Of a stretch of 64,000 nucleotides of DNA, positions 1 to 12,500 are shown piece by piece (within the stretch, counting starts at the first letter, position 1; every line of letters begins with the position of its first letter). This stretch comes from Mercurialis annua (Eukaryota > Streptophyta > Magnoliopsida > Malpighiales > Euphorbiaceae). The position numbers and the translations under genes are program-made. Location of the stretch: NCBI RefSeq assembly GCF_937616625.2, contig NC_065570.1, forward strand, positions 19,306,046 to 19,370,045, written 5' to 3'. The notes under the pieces are model-generated. The model saw only the letters and a program-made list of their open reading frames with translations. It made no database searches and had not been told where the DNA came from.

Positions 1-339
1 TTTTGTTTCGTAACGCTTGTAAACGTTTGGATTTGTTTCGTAATGTTTGTAAATGTTTGGCAAAAATCGCAAAAAAGGTGAAACTTTTGGATTTTTTCGT
101 AACGTTTTTAAACATTTGGCTTAGATCGGTAAAAAGGGGAAATGTTTGGATTTATTTCTTAACGTTTGTAAACGTTTGACTTAAATCGCTAAAAAGGTGA
201 AATGTTTGTATTTGTTTCGTAACGTTTGTAAACGTTTGGCTTAAATCGCTAAAAAGGTGAAACATTTGGATTTGTTTATTAACTTTTGTAAACATTTGGC
301 TTAAATCGCTAAAAAGGTGAAACGTTTGGATATGTTTCA

Positions 340-1440
340 CAACATTTATAAACGTTACAAAACAAATTCAAATGTTTGTAAACCTTACAAAAATGTGGAA
401 CGTTTGGATTTGTTTCGGCTTAAATCACTAAAGAGTTCAAACGTTTGGATTTTTTCGTAGCGTTTGTAAACATTTTACTTAATTTGCTAAAAAGGTGAAA
501 CGTTTGGATTTAAATTACTAAAAAGGTGAAACGTTTGGATTTGTTTCTTAACGTTTGTAAACGTTTGGCTTAAATCGCTAAAAAGGTGAAACGTTTGGAT
601 TTCTTTTGTATCGTTTGTAAATGTTTGGCAAAAATCGCTAAAAAAGTGAAACATGTGGTTTGTTTCGTAACGTTTGTAAACGTTTGGTTAAAATTGCTAA
701 AAGGGTGAAACGTTTGGATTTGTTTCGTAGCGTTTGTAAATATTTGGCTTAAATCGCTAAAAACGTGAATCGTTTGGATTTGTTTCGTACCGTTTGTAAA
801 ACATTCGGCTTAATTCGCTAAAAAGCTGAAACGTTTGGTTTTGTTTCGTAACGTTTGCAAAAGTTCGGTTAAATCGCTAAAAAGGTGAAACATTTGGATT
901 TTTTTCGTATCGTTAGTAAACATTTGGCTTAAATTGCTAAAAAGGTGAAATATTTGGATTTAAATTGCTAAAAAGCTGAAACGTTTGGATTTGTTTCATA
1001 ACATTTGTAAACGTTACAAAAATGTGAAACGTTTGAATTTGTTTCGGCTTAAATCGCTAAAAAAGTGAAACGTTTGGATTTTTTCATAAAGTTTGTAAAC
1101 ATTTTGCTTAAATTGCTAAAAAGGTGAAACGTTTGGATTTAATTTGCTAAAAAGGTGAAACGTTTGGATTTGTTTTGTAATTTTTGTATACGTTTGGCTT
1201 AAATCGCTAAAAAGGGAAAACGTTTGGATTTCTTTTGTATCATTTGTAAACGTTTGGCAAAAATCGCTTAAAAGGTGAAACATTTGGTTTTGTTTCGTAA
1301 CGTTTGTAAACGTTTGGTTAAAATTGCTAAAAAAGTGAAACGTTTGGATTTGTTTCGTAGCGTTTGTAAACGTTCGGCTTAAATCGCTAAAAAGCTGAAA
1401 CGTTTGGTTTTGTTTCATAACGTTTGCAAAGGTTCGGCTT
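340..1440 (+). repeat. 629-bp local duplication within the left satellite
   Basis: Two neighbouring blocks share the same unusual monomer order. The odd junction TTACAAAAATGTG occurs at 385 and 1014. A truncated monomer ending TTTCGGCTTAAAT follows each, and the variant TTCTTTTGTAT occurs at 600 and 1229. Both pairs are offset by 629 bp, so this is a tandem duplication of about ten and a half monomers. The copies have since diverged by many substitutions, so the event is older than the higher-order units further right. Outer limits are approximate. Confidence 0.75.
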
Positions 1441-4400
1441 AAATCGCTAAAAAGGGGAAATGTTTGGATTTGTTTCGTAACGTTTGTAAACGTTTGGCTT
1501 AAATCGTAAAAAGGTAAACGTTTGGATTTGTTTCGTAACGTTTCTAAACGTTTGTCTTAAATTGCTAAAAAGGTGAAACGCTTGGTCTTGTTTCGCAACG
1601 TTTGTAAAGGTTTGGCTTAAATTGCTAAAAATGTGAAACGTTTGAATTTGTTTCGTAACGTTTTAAACATTTGGTTTTTTTTCGTAACATTTGTAAAGGT
1701 TTGGCTTAAATCGCTAAAAAGGTGAAACGTTTGGATTTGTTTCGTAACGTTTGTAAATGTTTGGCTTAAATCGCTAAAAAGGTGAAACGTTTGTATACAT
1801 TTGGCTTAAATCGCTAAAAAGATGAAACGTTTGGATTTGTTTTGAACGTTTTCAAACGTTTGGCTTAAATCGCTAGAAAGGGGAAACATTTGGATTTGTT
1901 TCGTAACATTTGTGAACATTTGGCTTAAATTGCTAAAAAGGTGAAACGCTTGGATTTGTTTCATAACGTTTGTAAACGCTTGTTTTTTTTGTAACGTTTC
2001 GATTTGTTTTATAACGTTTGTCAACGTTTGGATTAAATCGCTAAAAATGAGAAACGTTTGGATTTGTTTCGTAACGTTTATAAACGTTTGGTTTAAATTG
2101 CTAAAAAGGTGAAACGCTTGGATTTGTTTCGCAATGTTTTAAACGTTTGGTTTTCTTTCGTAATGTTTGTAAACGTTCGGCTTAAATTCGCTAAAAAGGT
2201 GAAACGCTTTTATTTGTTTCATAACGTTTGTAAACGTTTGGCTTAAATTGCTAAAAAGGTGAAACACACTGTTTCGTTTCGTAACGCTTGTCAACGTTTG
2301 GCTTAAAATCGCTAAAAAAGTGAAACGTTTGGATTTGTTTCGTAACATTTGTAAATGTTTTGCTTAGATAGCTAAAAAGGTGAAACGTCTGGATTTGTTT
2401 CCTCACGTTTTTAAACGTTTGTCTTTAATCGCTAAAAAAGGGAAACGTTTGGATTTGTTTCGTAACGTGTGTAAACGTTTGGCTTAAATCGCTAAAAAGG
2501 TGAAACATTTGGATTTGTTTCGTAACATTTGTAAACATTTGGATTAAATCGCTAAAAGGGTGAAACGTTTGGTTTTGTTTCGTAACATTTGGAAACGTTT
2601 GGCTTATATCGCTAAAAAGGTGAAACGTTTGGATTTGTTTCATAATGTTTGTAAACGTTTGTTTTAAATCGCTAAAAAGGTAAAACGTTTGGATTTGTTT
2701 CGTAACGTTTGTAAATGTTTGGCTTAAATTGCTAAAAATGGTTTCATAATGTTTTAAACGTTTGGATTAGTTTCATAACGTTTGTAAAGTTTGGCTTAAA
2801 TCGCTAAAAAGGTGAAACATTTGGATTTGTTTCGTAACGTTTGTAAACGTTTAGATTAAATCGGTAAAAAGGTGAAGCGTTTGGCTTAATCGCTAAAAAG
2901 GTGAAACGTTTGGTTTTGTTTCGTAACGTTTGTAAATGTTTGGTTAAAATTGCTAAAAAAAGTGAAACGCTTGGATTTGTTTCGTAGCGTTTGTAAACAT
3001 TTGGCTTAAATCGCTAAAAACGTGAATCGTTTGTAAACGTTCGGCTCAAATCGCTAAAAAGCCGAAACGTTTGGTTTTATTTCGTAACGTTGTAAACGTT
3101 CGGCTTAAAGTGCTAAAATGGTAAAACGTTTGGATTTGTTTCATAATATTTTATAAACGATTGGTTTTGTTTTGTAATGTTTGTAAACGTTTGGCTTAAA
3201 AATCGCTAAAAATATCAAACGTTTGGATTTGTTTCGTAACATTTAAAACGTTTGGTTTTGTTTTGAAACGTTTCTAAACATTTGGTTTAAATCGCAAAAA
3301 AGGTGAAACGTTTGGATTTTTTTCGTAACGTTTGTAAACGTTTGGCTTATATTGCTAAAAAGGCGAAATGTTTGGATTTGTTTCGTAACATTTGTAAACG
3401 TTTGGCTTCAATCGGTAAAAAGGTGAAACATTTTGATTTTTTCGTAGCGTTTGTACACCTTTGCCTTAAATCGTAAGAAAGAAGAAACGTTTGGATTTGT
3501 TTCGTAACATTTATAAACGTTTTGCTTAAATCGCTAAATAGGTGAAACTTTTGGATTTGTTTCGTAACGTTTGTAAACGTTTGGCTTAAATTGCTAAAAA
3601 GGTGAAACGCTTGGATTTATTTCGTAACTTTTGTAAATTTTTAGCTTAAATCGCTAAAAGGGTGAAATGCTTGAATTTGTTTCGTAACGTTTGTAAGGTT
3701 TGGCTTAAATCGCTAAATATGTGAAACATTTGGTTTTGTTTCTTAATGTTTGTAAGCATTTGGCTCAAATCTTTAAAAATGTGAAACGTTTGGATTTATT
3801 TCGTAACGTTGTAAACGTTTGGTTTTGTTGCTTAACATTTGTAAACGTTTGGTTTAAATCGTTAAATATGTGAAACTTCTATGTTTCGTTACTTTTGGCT
3901 TAAATCTCTAAAATGGGGAAACCTTTGGATTTGTTTCATAACGGTTATAAACATTTGGCTTAAATTTCTAAAAAGGTGAAACGTTTGGATTTGTGTCGGT
4001 CAGTTTGTAAAATGTTTGGCTTAAATCGCTAAAAATGTGAAATGTTTGGATTTGTTTCGTAATGTTTGTAAACATTTGACTTAAATTGCTAAAAAGGTGA
4101 AACGTTTGGATGTGTTCCGTAACGTTTGTAAACGTTTGGCTTAAATCGCTAAAAGGTGAAAGATTTGGATTTGTATTGTAACGTTTGTAGACGTTTGGCT
4201 TAAATAGCTAAAAAGGTGAAACATTTGGTTTTGTTTTGTAACTTTTGTGAACGTTCGGCTTAAATCCCTAAAAACGTGAAACATTTGTTTTTGTTCCGTA
4301 AAGTTTATCAACGTTTGGCTTAAATCGCTAAAAATGTGTAATGTTTTGATTTTTTTGTAACATTTGTAAACGTTTGGCTTAAATCGCTAAAAAGGTGAAA

Positions 4401-6738
4401 CGTTTGGATTTGTCTTGTAATGTTTGTAAACGTTTGGCTTAAATCGTTAAAAAGTGAAACGTTGGATTTTTTTAGTAACGTTTGAAAATGTTTGGCTTAA
4501 ATCACTAAAAAAGTGAAACGTTCGGTTTTCTTTCGTAACGTTTGTAAACGTTTGGCTGAAATTGCTAAAAAGATGAAACATTTGGTTTTGTTTTGTAATG
4601 TTTGTAAATGTTTGGATTTGTTTCGTAACGTTTTAAACGTTTGGTTTTGTTTTGTAACGTTTGTAAACGTTTGCCTTAAATCGCTAAAAAGGTGAAACAT
4701 TTGGTTTTGTTTTGTAACATTTGTACACGTTAGGCTTAAATTTCTAAAAAGGTGAAACGTTTGATTTTGTTTGGTAATGTTTGTAAACATTTGGATTTGT
4801 TTCTTAATGTTTTAAACGTTTCGTTTTGTTTCGTAACGTTTGTAAACGTTTGGCTTAAATCGCTAAAAAGGTGAAACGGTTGGTTTTGTTTCGTAATGTT
4901 TGTAAATGTTTGGCTTTACTCGCTAAAAAGGGGAAATGTTTGGATTTGTTTCCTATCGTTTGTAAACGTTTGGGTTCAATCGCTAAAAAGGTGAAACACT
5001 TGGATTTGTTTCGTAGCGTTTGTAAACGTTTGGCTTAAATCGCTAAAAATGGGAAACGTTTGATTTTGTTCCGTAACGTTAGTAAACGTTTGGCTTAAAT
5101 TGCTAAAAAGGTGAAACGCTTGGATTTGTTTCGTAGCGTTTGCAAATGTTAGGCTTGAATCGCTAAAAAGGTGAAACATTTGGTTTTGTTTCTTAACGTT
5201 TGTAAAGGTTTGGCATAAATTGTAATAAAGGTGAAACACTTGGATTTGTTTCGTAACGTTTGTTAACGTTTTGCTTTGTTTCGTAACGTTTGTAAACGTT
5301 TGGCTTAAATCGCTAAAAAGGTCAAACGTTTGGATTTTCTTCGTAATGTCTTAAATGTTTGGATTTGTTTTGAAACGTTTGGATTTCTTTCATAACATTT
5401 GTAAGCGTTTGGCGTCAATCACTAAAAAGGTGAAACATTTAGATTTGTTTAGTAACGTTCGTAAACGTTTGGCTTAAATTGCTAAAAACGTGAAACGCTT
5501 GGATTTGTTTCGTATCTTTTGTAAACGTTTGGCTTAAACTGCTAAAAAGGTGAAACATTTGGATTTGTTTCATAACCTAAACGTTTGGCTTAAATCGCTA
5601 AAAAGGTTAAACGTTTGGATTTTTTTCGTATCGTTTGTAAACGTTTGGCTTAAATAGCTAAAAAGGTGAAACGTTAGGATTTGTTTTGTAACATTTGTAA
5701 ACGTTTGGCTTGAATTGCTAAAAAGGTGAAACGCTTGTATTTGTTTCGTAAAAGTTGCAAACGGTTGGCTTATATTGCTAAAAAGGTGAAACGCTTGGTT
5801 TTGTTTTGTAACATTTTTAAACGTTTGGCTTAAATTTCTAAAAATATGAAACGTTTGTATTTTTTTCTTAACGTTTCAAAAGTTTTGTTTTGTTTCATAA
5901 AGTTTGCAAACGTTTGGCTTAAATCGCTAAAAAGGTGAAACATTTGGATTTTTTTCGTAACGTTTGTAAACGTTTGGCTTAAATCGCTAAAAAGGTGAAA
6001 CGTTTGGATTTGTTTCGTAATGTTTGTAAACGTTTGGCTTTAATCGCTAAAAAGGTGAAACGTTTGGATTTGTTTCGTAACGTTTGTAAACGTTTTGCTT
6101 AAATCGATAAAAAGGGGAAACGTTTGGATTTGTTTCGTAACTTTTGTAAACGTTTGACTTAAATAGCTAAAATGGTGAAACAATTGGATTTGTTTCGAAA
6201 CGTTTGTAAAAGTTTTGCTTAAATTGCTAAAAAGGTGAAAAATTCGGATTTGTTTCGCAACCTTTGTGAACTTTTTGCTTAAATTGTGTGAAACGTTTGG
6301 ATTTATTTCATAGCGTTTGTAAACATTTGGCTTAAATTGATGAAAATGTGAAATGTTTAGATTTGTTTTGAAACGTTTGTAAACGTTTGACATAAAATTG
6401 CTAATAAGGTGAAACGCTTGGATTTGTTTCGGAACGTTTGTAAACGTGTGGCTCAAATTGCTAAAAAGGCGAAACTCTTGGATTTGTTTCGTAGCGTTTG
6501 TAAACGTTTGGCTTAAATTGCTAAAAGGGCGAAACGCTTGGATTTGTTTCGTAGCGTTTGTAAACGTTTGGCTTAAATTTCTAAAAAGGTGAAACGTTTG
6601 GATTTGTTTCGTAGCGTTTGTAAACAATTGGCTTAAATCGCTAAAAAGGGAAATGTTTGGATTTGTTTCGCATCGTTTGCAAACGTTTGGCTTAAATCGC
6701 TAAAAAGGTGAAACGTTTTAATTTGTTTCGTAACCTTT

Positions 6739-6743
6739 GTAAA
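6739..6743. repeat. Target-site duplication, left copy (GTAAA)
   Basis: GTAAA directly precedes the TGTCACGACC terminus of the LTR element and is repeated directly after its other end at 16563-16567. Five-base duplications are typical of Ty3/Gypsy integration. The target lies in the GTTTGTAAAC decamer of a satellite monomer. Confidence 0.95.
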
Positions 6744-7224
6744 TGTCACGACCCAAATTATTGAGCCGAGACCGGCGCTAGGGAATGGGAGTGGTAGCTC
6801 CGAAACCCGTAGCAAGCCTAAAACCACTAATAATTTTTCGCAATTAAAAGTATAATATATGATATATATTAAAACATTTTCGGAAGAACTCTTTTTAAAT
6901 AATACACTTATAGATATTAAAGTATTATATCAGAGTCTACAATATAAAATATCATTTGAAGTTAAAGCGTCTATCTAATACTAACAACTACTGACTACTG
7001 CAGCTCTAAGAACTCATACTTGTGCAAGTCCAATGACTTCTGGCACAGTGGAGCTGGTTTGTCTGATCCGACTCTGTCTACCTGCAAACATCAGAGTGAG
7101 GGGTCAGTATTTGGGAAAATACTGAGTGAGTTTGCAAGTTACTTATAGTATTATCAAAATATAGCGTCACACGCTTAATACATATAAAATTTTATGATAT
7201 AAGCAAACATTATTAATTTCAAAA

Positions 7225-7395
7225 GTGTGAGTCCAACTCACTAGATACGGGGACTTCCAGACTACACCGTAGCCGAGTTCTCACTCGTATCGAAATCATA
7301 AAATGTGAGTCCAACTCACTGGTGGCCCAGCCCACTAGATACGGGGACTTCCAGACTACACCGTAGCCGAGTTCACTCTCGTATCAAATTCATAA
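7225..7395. repeat. Partial tandem repeat of about 80-90 bp inside the left LTR
   Basis: The segment from GTGAGTCCAACTCACT through ACTCGTATC occurs twice in succession, starting at about 7227 and 7305. The second copy carries an extra GGTGGCCCAGCCC. Both copies contain the block GATACGGGGACTTCC followed by ACACCGTAGCCGAGTT. Each begins with a short inverted repeat (GTGAGT..ACTCAC). Function unknown. Confidence 0.85.
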
Positions 7396-8078
7396 TATAT
7401 TATGCATAGACATATATTAATTCTTAATCATAAAGTCAAGTACTCTAGACTGACTCACCAATGATCATGTAGCCTATTGACACCCAATAGGTAGTTGGTC
7501 TCTTCGGACCGCACATTAGACACTTATCTCCAAAACAACGAATACAACAACATTCATATAATCAAATCTATCAAACAAAACAGCTTATACGAGCAAATCA
7601 TATAGATACGAGATATTTAATATCAATACTCATAATATAAGAAAATAACTTTTACAATAATACGCAAAAGTAAATTGCCACTCACTGTGACCACTATTTC
7701 TTATATCCGAACGTAAGCTCCAGGAGACGGGTCCGTCAATCCTCGTCGAACTTCTTGGTTCATCATACTCGTAGCTCGATAGTCCTCACATCTATCATAG
7801 GATTCTATCGTTAAAACTTATACTTAAAGAATCCTATTCTTAAAACCTGCATTAGATACCTAACACAACAAAAGCACGAAACATAATCATCATGCTCTAA
7901 ACGTATCTTTCTCTGTAGATATCTATTCATATCTTGATTATTTATCATGCTAATGTTCATTGCTATAATGTCTTATTAATATTCATTTTAAGACATTTGT
8001 CAGAGTTCTACACTCGTATCATGCCATCGGAAGCCAGTTTTCGCTCCCGGAAGTCCCAGGGAGGTCACAATCAAAGTA

Positions 8079-8230
8079 GGGCACGTCGTGCCAGCTTGGC
8101 ACATCGTGCCCTTCATTTTTCATGAAGGGCACGACGTGCCCTTCACTGGTGCACGTCGTGCACCCCTGGTGGTGCACGTCGTGCACCCTTGTGGTGCACG
8201 TCGTGCACTTCTGGTAGTGCACGTCGTGCC
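8079..8230. repeat. Cluster of seven GCACGTCGTGC near-palindromes, left LTR
   Basis: Seven copies or close variants of the 11-mer GCACGTCGTGC lie within 150 bp. Three of them are extended to GTGCACGTCGTGCAC. The second and third form a 19-bp inverted repeat (arms 8098-8116 and 8122-8140, 18 of 19 pairs, 5-nt loop). Each unit can form a short hairpin in RNA and contains an ACGT core resembling bZIP sites. Whether either property is used is unknown. Confidence 0.85.
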
Positions 8231-8581
8231 CACTTCGGGTACGATATTTCCGACGTGCTCTAGACCATTTTTGAGGCCCCAAATCATCCAAAACTCATAC
8301 CAAGTCGCATCTAACTCATATAAACACTTAACTTATCATTTTACACCTCAAACGTATCAAGAGTAACTCGATTTATATCTGAACGATTCAAACGTAACTT
8401 TTCAAACGAAACAGCCACTAACTCAGAACATTTCACCATCAAAACGAAACTCTTACCTTTATTTGAGGCTGTAAAATGATAGAGGATCCTTTCCTCGTTC
8501 CGTGGCCGCGAGAATCGCTCAATTCCAAGTCCGAACAAAGGAGTTATGTCGATTTTAAGTTTGATCGCGTCGCGAAACTAT

Positions 8582-8619
8582 GTCGCACGTCGTGAGACAT
8601 AGTCGCACGTCGTGCGACA
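8582..8619. repeat. Paired GTCGCACGTCGTG hairpins, left LTR
   Basis: Two tandem copies of GTCGCACGTCGTG(A/C)GAC at 8582-8598 and 8603-8619. The second is a perfect 8-bp inverted repeat around a single T. The core is the same as in the larger cluster 400 bp away. The right LTR has the same pair at 15591-15628. Confidence 0.8.
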
Positions 8620-9553
8620 CCCCTAAACAGGTCCAAACATCATCTCGACATGCTCCCGACATCCCTAACGCATTCCGACATGGTTCTACATCAATACAAC
8701 ACAATATTCAACTCAATAATCATCAAAAACGTCAAAACCGACGTGATTACGGTTGATACGATTCAATCGCAACAAAACAGCCTATATATCTTCAATTTCA
8801 GCAACAAAAACCTGAAAGTTACCTTGATTAAAAGCTTGAGGAAGATAGAGGATGAAATTCTCGATCCAACGGCGCGAGAATCACTCGATTCGGACGAGAA
8901 ACGGCGAAACGGCGGCGGATCGAATCAATCGTCGAAACCTTTCTCTGATGCTTCTTTCATCTTCTGAAGCTTTCCTTTTCTTTCTTTATTTCTTATCCTT
9001 ACTTTATATATGTTGGCAAATATACCACTTTGATCCTTCATTTCTTTAACTTAAATCATTTTTCTTTTAAACTTTCTATTTTAACCAAATGGTTAATATT
9101 CACTTTAACTCAAGTCCATACGTATTATTTGTATTCAATAAATAATACTAACACAAGATTATTACTTTCCGTCAATAATCTTCTAATTGCTATTCTCGAG
9201 GCTTAATTGGCTAATTTGCACTTTAGTCCTTGAACTTTTCAAAAGTTACAATTTAGTCCAAATTTTAAAAGGTCTCTGATTGACCCGAGATTTTTACCAC
9301 TATTACTATAAAACATTTCGTGGACCTTAGCGAAATAAATTTCCATTTTAAGTCGTAGTGGCTAAATTACCACTTTAGTCCATGTACCTTATTTCGAGCT
9401 TTTCTTGATATTTTTCCTTCTAATTCCAATTCTAACTTTAGAATTGAAATATAATATTAAATTTCTCGAAAATTATTTCCAATATCGCCACCCTGGCGAA
9501 ACAGGACTGGACACGTAGTCCAATTAAATGCTTCAATATTTTTGGGTATTACA

Positions 9554-9566
9554 TTCTTCCCCCCTT
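9554..9566 (-). other. Polypurine tract (PPT)
   Basis: On the minus strand this reads AAGGGGGGAAGAA, thirteen uninterrupted purines ending exactly at the TGTAATACCC start of the 3' LTR. This is the expected position and composition for the plus-strand DNA primer of an LTR retrotransposon. Confidence 0.92.
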
Positions 9567-9585
9567 ATAAAAATTCGTCCTCGAA
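9565..9585 (-). pseudogene. Vestigial C-terminal tail of a chromovirus-type pol reading frame
   Basis: The minus strand reads codons for FEDEFL followed by TAA, with the stop overlapping the first bases of the PPT. Plant chromovirus polyproteins commonly end in a similar acidic tail (FEDE plus a hydrophobic residue) at this position; that is family knowledge. The same frame meets a TGA two codons upstream (9589-9591), so nothing longer is open. It is either the last trace of a deleted pol gene or a stretch kept because it adjoins the PPT. Confidence 0.6.
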
Positions 9586-12500
9586 TTTTCATATTCTTTT
9601 CTTACCTTAATCTCTTTTACATCTAGAATTTAGTAGGGATACCGTGTTCATCTTACAACACTGGTCAGCACATGAAATCGTTATTTCAATTTCTGTACTT
9701 CCTACCCTTTGATGTCAATTAACACTGTCAACCTTACTTTTGATTTCATCTCTTTGAACTTCTAGTTCCTTACTGCTCTCCAATGGCAGTTCGTCTTAAT
9801 GACGTCTTATTACTAAAGACGATAATCTTTGTCATCCAACATCTCCCTTTTATGACAACATTAGTCGTATTCATATGTATCTACGATTCGCCGTTCTTAA
9901 TTCTTTACTCTTGTAGTCTCTTCCATATGGTCGTCATCACGGCCTGATTCTTATTTATCATTATGTTGGGATCTTTATCCCATTATCCACTATTCTCTTT
10001 TTGTCTCGTTACTTCACTTCTCATATGAAGATTTTTTCGCTATCGTCGTTAATCATGGTTATCCATGAGGTGAATCCTTAGGACATATCCTTATGAGGTC
10101 TTCACTCTTCTTGTAAAGCTTACTTAACCTTCTTCTTGCATCTTGATATCTCATATACCTCTTTATTCGTTTGCATATCCATTGATTTATTTTCTTTTTC
10201 TTAAGCATGACGTACTATTCTTTGAAATTCCTCGTCTCTTCTTACCTCACATCGATCTGTTTCATCAATCTGGTTTTCAACCAGATAGGATTGTCATATA
10301 GGTCGCTGAATTCTTATTTTAATAAGACAGCGTGTGATCAATGCTTTGGTAAGCTTTCTTTGCTTATAATCCCTAAATGAGGATCTTAATCCTTTTCCAA
10401 TCATATACTTGCATCAGAATGTCCTCTGATGACATCGTTGCTTGCTCCATATTTGATCTTTTTATTCATCATAATCTAACTTTTTCTTATCTATTCCTTC
10501 CTTCCAATTCTCAATCTTAATTGGCTCTTAGCTTTCAAATCATTTCCCTTTACTATCACGTAGTACTAAACTTACTTCTCATTACTATTCATGATCTTTC
10601 CATTTCACTTGTTATTCCTACTTCTATCTATATCGTAGATATACTTCTTCGTTACTTTCTTTAACTTCTTGTCCTTAGTTAACCAATAGGATTAATAGTC
10701 TAAATGCTATTATCCTATGGTACTCTTATTGCGTTCCTAATTCACGCTTTTATCATATTTCTTGATTATCTTCTATTGCATTCTTTGCTTTCCTCTTCTA
10801 CGCACCTTATACATCGTATACTATTTGTTTTTAATATCCACAACATCAATCATTAATAGAGAGTTGTGGCCTTTTTCGTCTGAATTTCTCAATGTAGTGC
10901 GTTCTCAATCGTATATATATTATCATGGCCGTCTGTAAAGCCGATCATATGCAGGTATCACCTCTATCGCATCTCGTATTCCTGATTTTTCTTGTTTCGG
11001 CACTCTGAACGTCGATTTCCAATTAAATAATGGGTCGCAATTCTTTTGCCTGAATTATCGACGTAGTGCATTCTCCATTACTTACATATCGCCCTATTGT
11101 ACCCTTACTGACATCTTAACTGTCAGTGGATCCGTTCATATGACTCTATCATCTTTATCCCTTTTAGTTTCTATGCGTTGACGACTACATAGAATTTAAT
11201 CCATATGATCCTCTCGTCATCTTTCCACGTGACTTTCTCTTTTTCATTTCTCAATAACTCTTATCAAGTTCCTTGCGACATACGCAGGTTATCCGTACTT
11301 TCCTTAACTCTGTTTACTTTAACTAACTTCTTATTATCCATAATCTACTTTTGCGTCTTTATACTTTATCATATACGTCATGTACCTTTAGCAATCCCTC
11401 GACCGTACGCAGGAAGTCAGTGGAATACAATCCCACTGGTAGCATTCCTTGTGAAAAGGAGCGCATTTGCCTCCTAATCTGGTTCTGAGCTATTCGTGCC
11501 TGACCGTTGGTTATCTCTGCATCATTCCTCAGATTGCGGTATTTCTGTACACTGGACCAAAAATGCTCATTCTGGTACTCCTCGACATCAGAATCGTCTA
11601 ATAACTTTTCTTTTCCGAAGTCCTCTTCCTGAGGATCTCCTTTTTGGGAATTTCTCAAACTAGTTTGATCGTGTCTAACACATCTTACTCCTTTAAGGAT
11701 CTTAATCAATCCTCTATATCGATCATATTATACACTTTATTCTTTATTTGATCTCATTGAAGTTCAAGGTTTAACACCTTATAAGCATTCATTACCTTTA
11801 CACCTTCCACGCTTTACTGATCCGTTTCGTAATCAAAATCTTGAGATGGAAGTTTTAACTCTCAATCCACCTATTGCAGTTCTTGTTGTTTATCTCTTGA
11901 TCTTTCTTATCATATACTTCAATTATTCATTTTCCTCATATCTTAATCGACAATATTATGTGTCCTTCCTCCACTCGATATGTACGAGCATCTTACCTTA
12001 CTTTTCCTAGAGAATCTAGCATATCGCTTGATCCGTCAAACTCTTCCAGTCTTAGCTTATGTATACCATTATCAAACATCTATAGGTGTTCCTTTTCTTC
12101 ACGAGAATATTGTCTTTGTATTCATCGTCCTATTATTGGTACACAATTCCTTATATCAGTTGCTTTTACGGCTAACTGATCCATAACAACGTTGGGTTAC
12201 TGCGGCACTCCCGATGCCTGTATAATCCCACTTTATTTTTGCTAGGTTCCCATTAACCTTCATCACGTTTCTGGCCTTTATTGGCCAATTAGAGTAGATT
12301 GCATTCGGCTTGGTTACCTCGATCTTCTTCTTGCGTCTCATACACTTGTTGTGCAGCGGACCACGTTCGCGCAGCTCTTTGTTCATAGTATAGCGATTAT
12401 ATAAAGGAATACTGATAAATTCCTTAAAATATAACCCTTACTAATCATCACGTCTAATCGCTGTCCACGTACGTTGGACTTTAGAAACGTCTTCTCCCTT

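Larger units (their letters stand above)
1..6743 (+). repeat. 60-bp satellite array, left irregular segment
   Basis: Head-to-tail copies of a 60-bp monomer. Counting from GTTTGGATTT as positions 1-10, the landmarks are a dyad AACGTTTGTAAACGTT at 18-33, GTTTGGCTTA at 31-40 and GCTAAAAAGG at 45-54. About 110 copies are present, all in the same orientation. Compared with the array right of the retrotransposon, monomer lengths here vary more, with many single-base deletions, fused partial monomers (for example around 360-420, 1660-1690, 3120-3180 and 3870-3900) and more scattered substitutions. No kilobase-scale higher-order period was seen, only local duplications. The array runs off the left edge of the window. 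Stop-poor minus-strand frames arise because the period is a multiple of three, and I see no reason to call them genes. Confidence 0.97.
6744..9553 (-). repeat. Left LTR (3' LTR of the minus-strand element)
   Basis: 2,810 bp, direct repeat of 13753-16562. On the minus strand it begins TGTAATACCC at 9553 and ends GGGTCGTGACA at 6744. Against the other LTR I count about 12 substitutions (for example CGCATT against CACATT near 8670 and GATGAA against GATCAA near 8851) and two compensating 1-bp indels near 6920 and 7787. It carries a partial internal tandem repeat at 7225-7395, a cluster of GCACGTCGTGC near-palindromes at 8079-8230 and a second pair at 8582-8619. Small open frames in it recur identically in the other LTR and look incidental. 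Confidence 0.95.

Noticed and set aside
6633..6827. Frame beginning MVLGLLRVSELPLPF, repeated at 13651-13836
   Set aside because: It reads the end of each LTR in the minus strand and continues into unrelated flanks (satellite in one case, PBS region in the other), so the shared part is LTR sequence rather than a conserved gene.
8019..8366. Overlapping open frames of about 90 codons on both strands in the LTR, repeated at 15028-15375
   Set aside because: They cover the GCACGTCGTGC hairpin cluster, whose symmetry opens both strands. The repetitive His/Val/Pro and Cys/Thr content reflects the motif, not a protein family.
8650..8967. 105-codon plus-strand frame, nearly identical at 15659-15976
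   Set aside because: It is antisense to the element, its conservation is explained by the two LTRs being recent copies, and it matches no protein family I recognise.
11359..11709. 116-codon minus-strand frame in the element interior, considered as a gag remnant
   Set aside because: It is in the right orientation but lies mid-interior, shows no zinc knuckle or other gag or pol motif, and is flanked by closed frames. Left inside the internal-region entry until a profile search is done.
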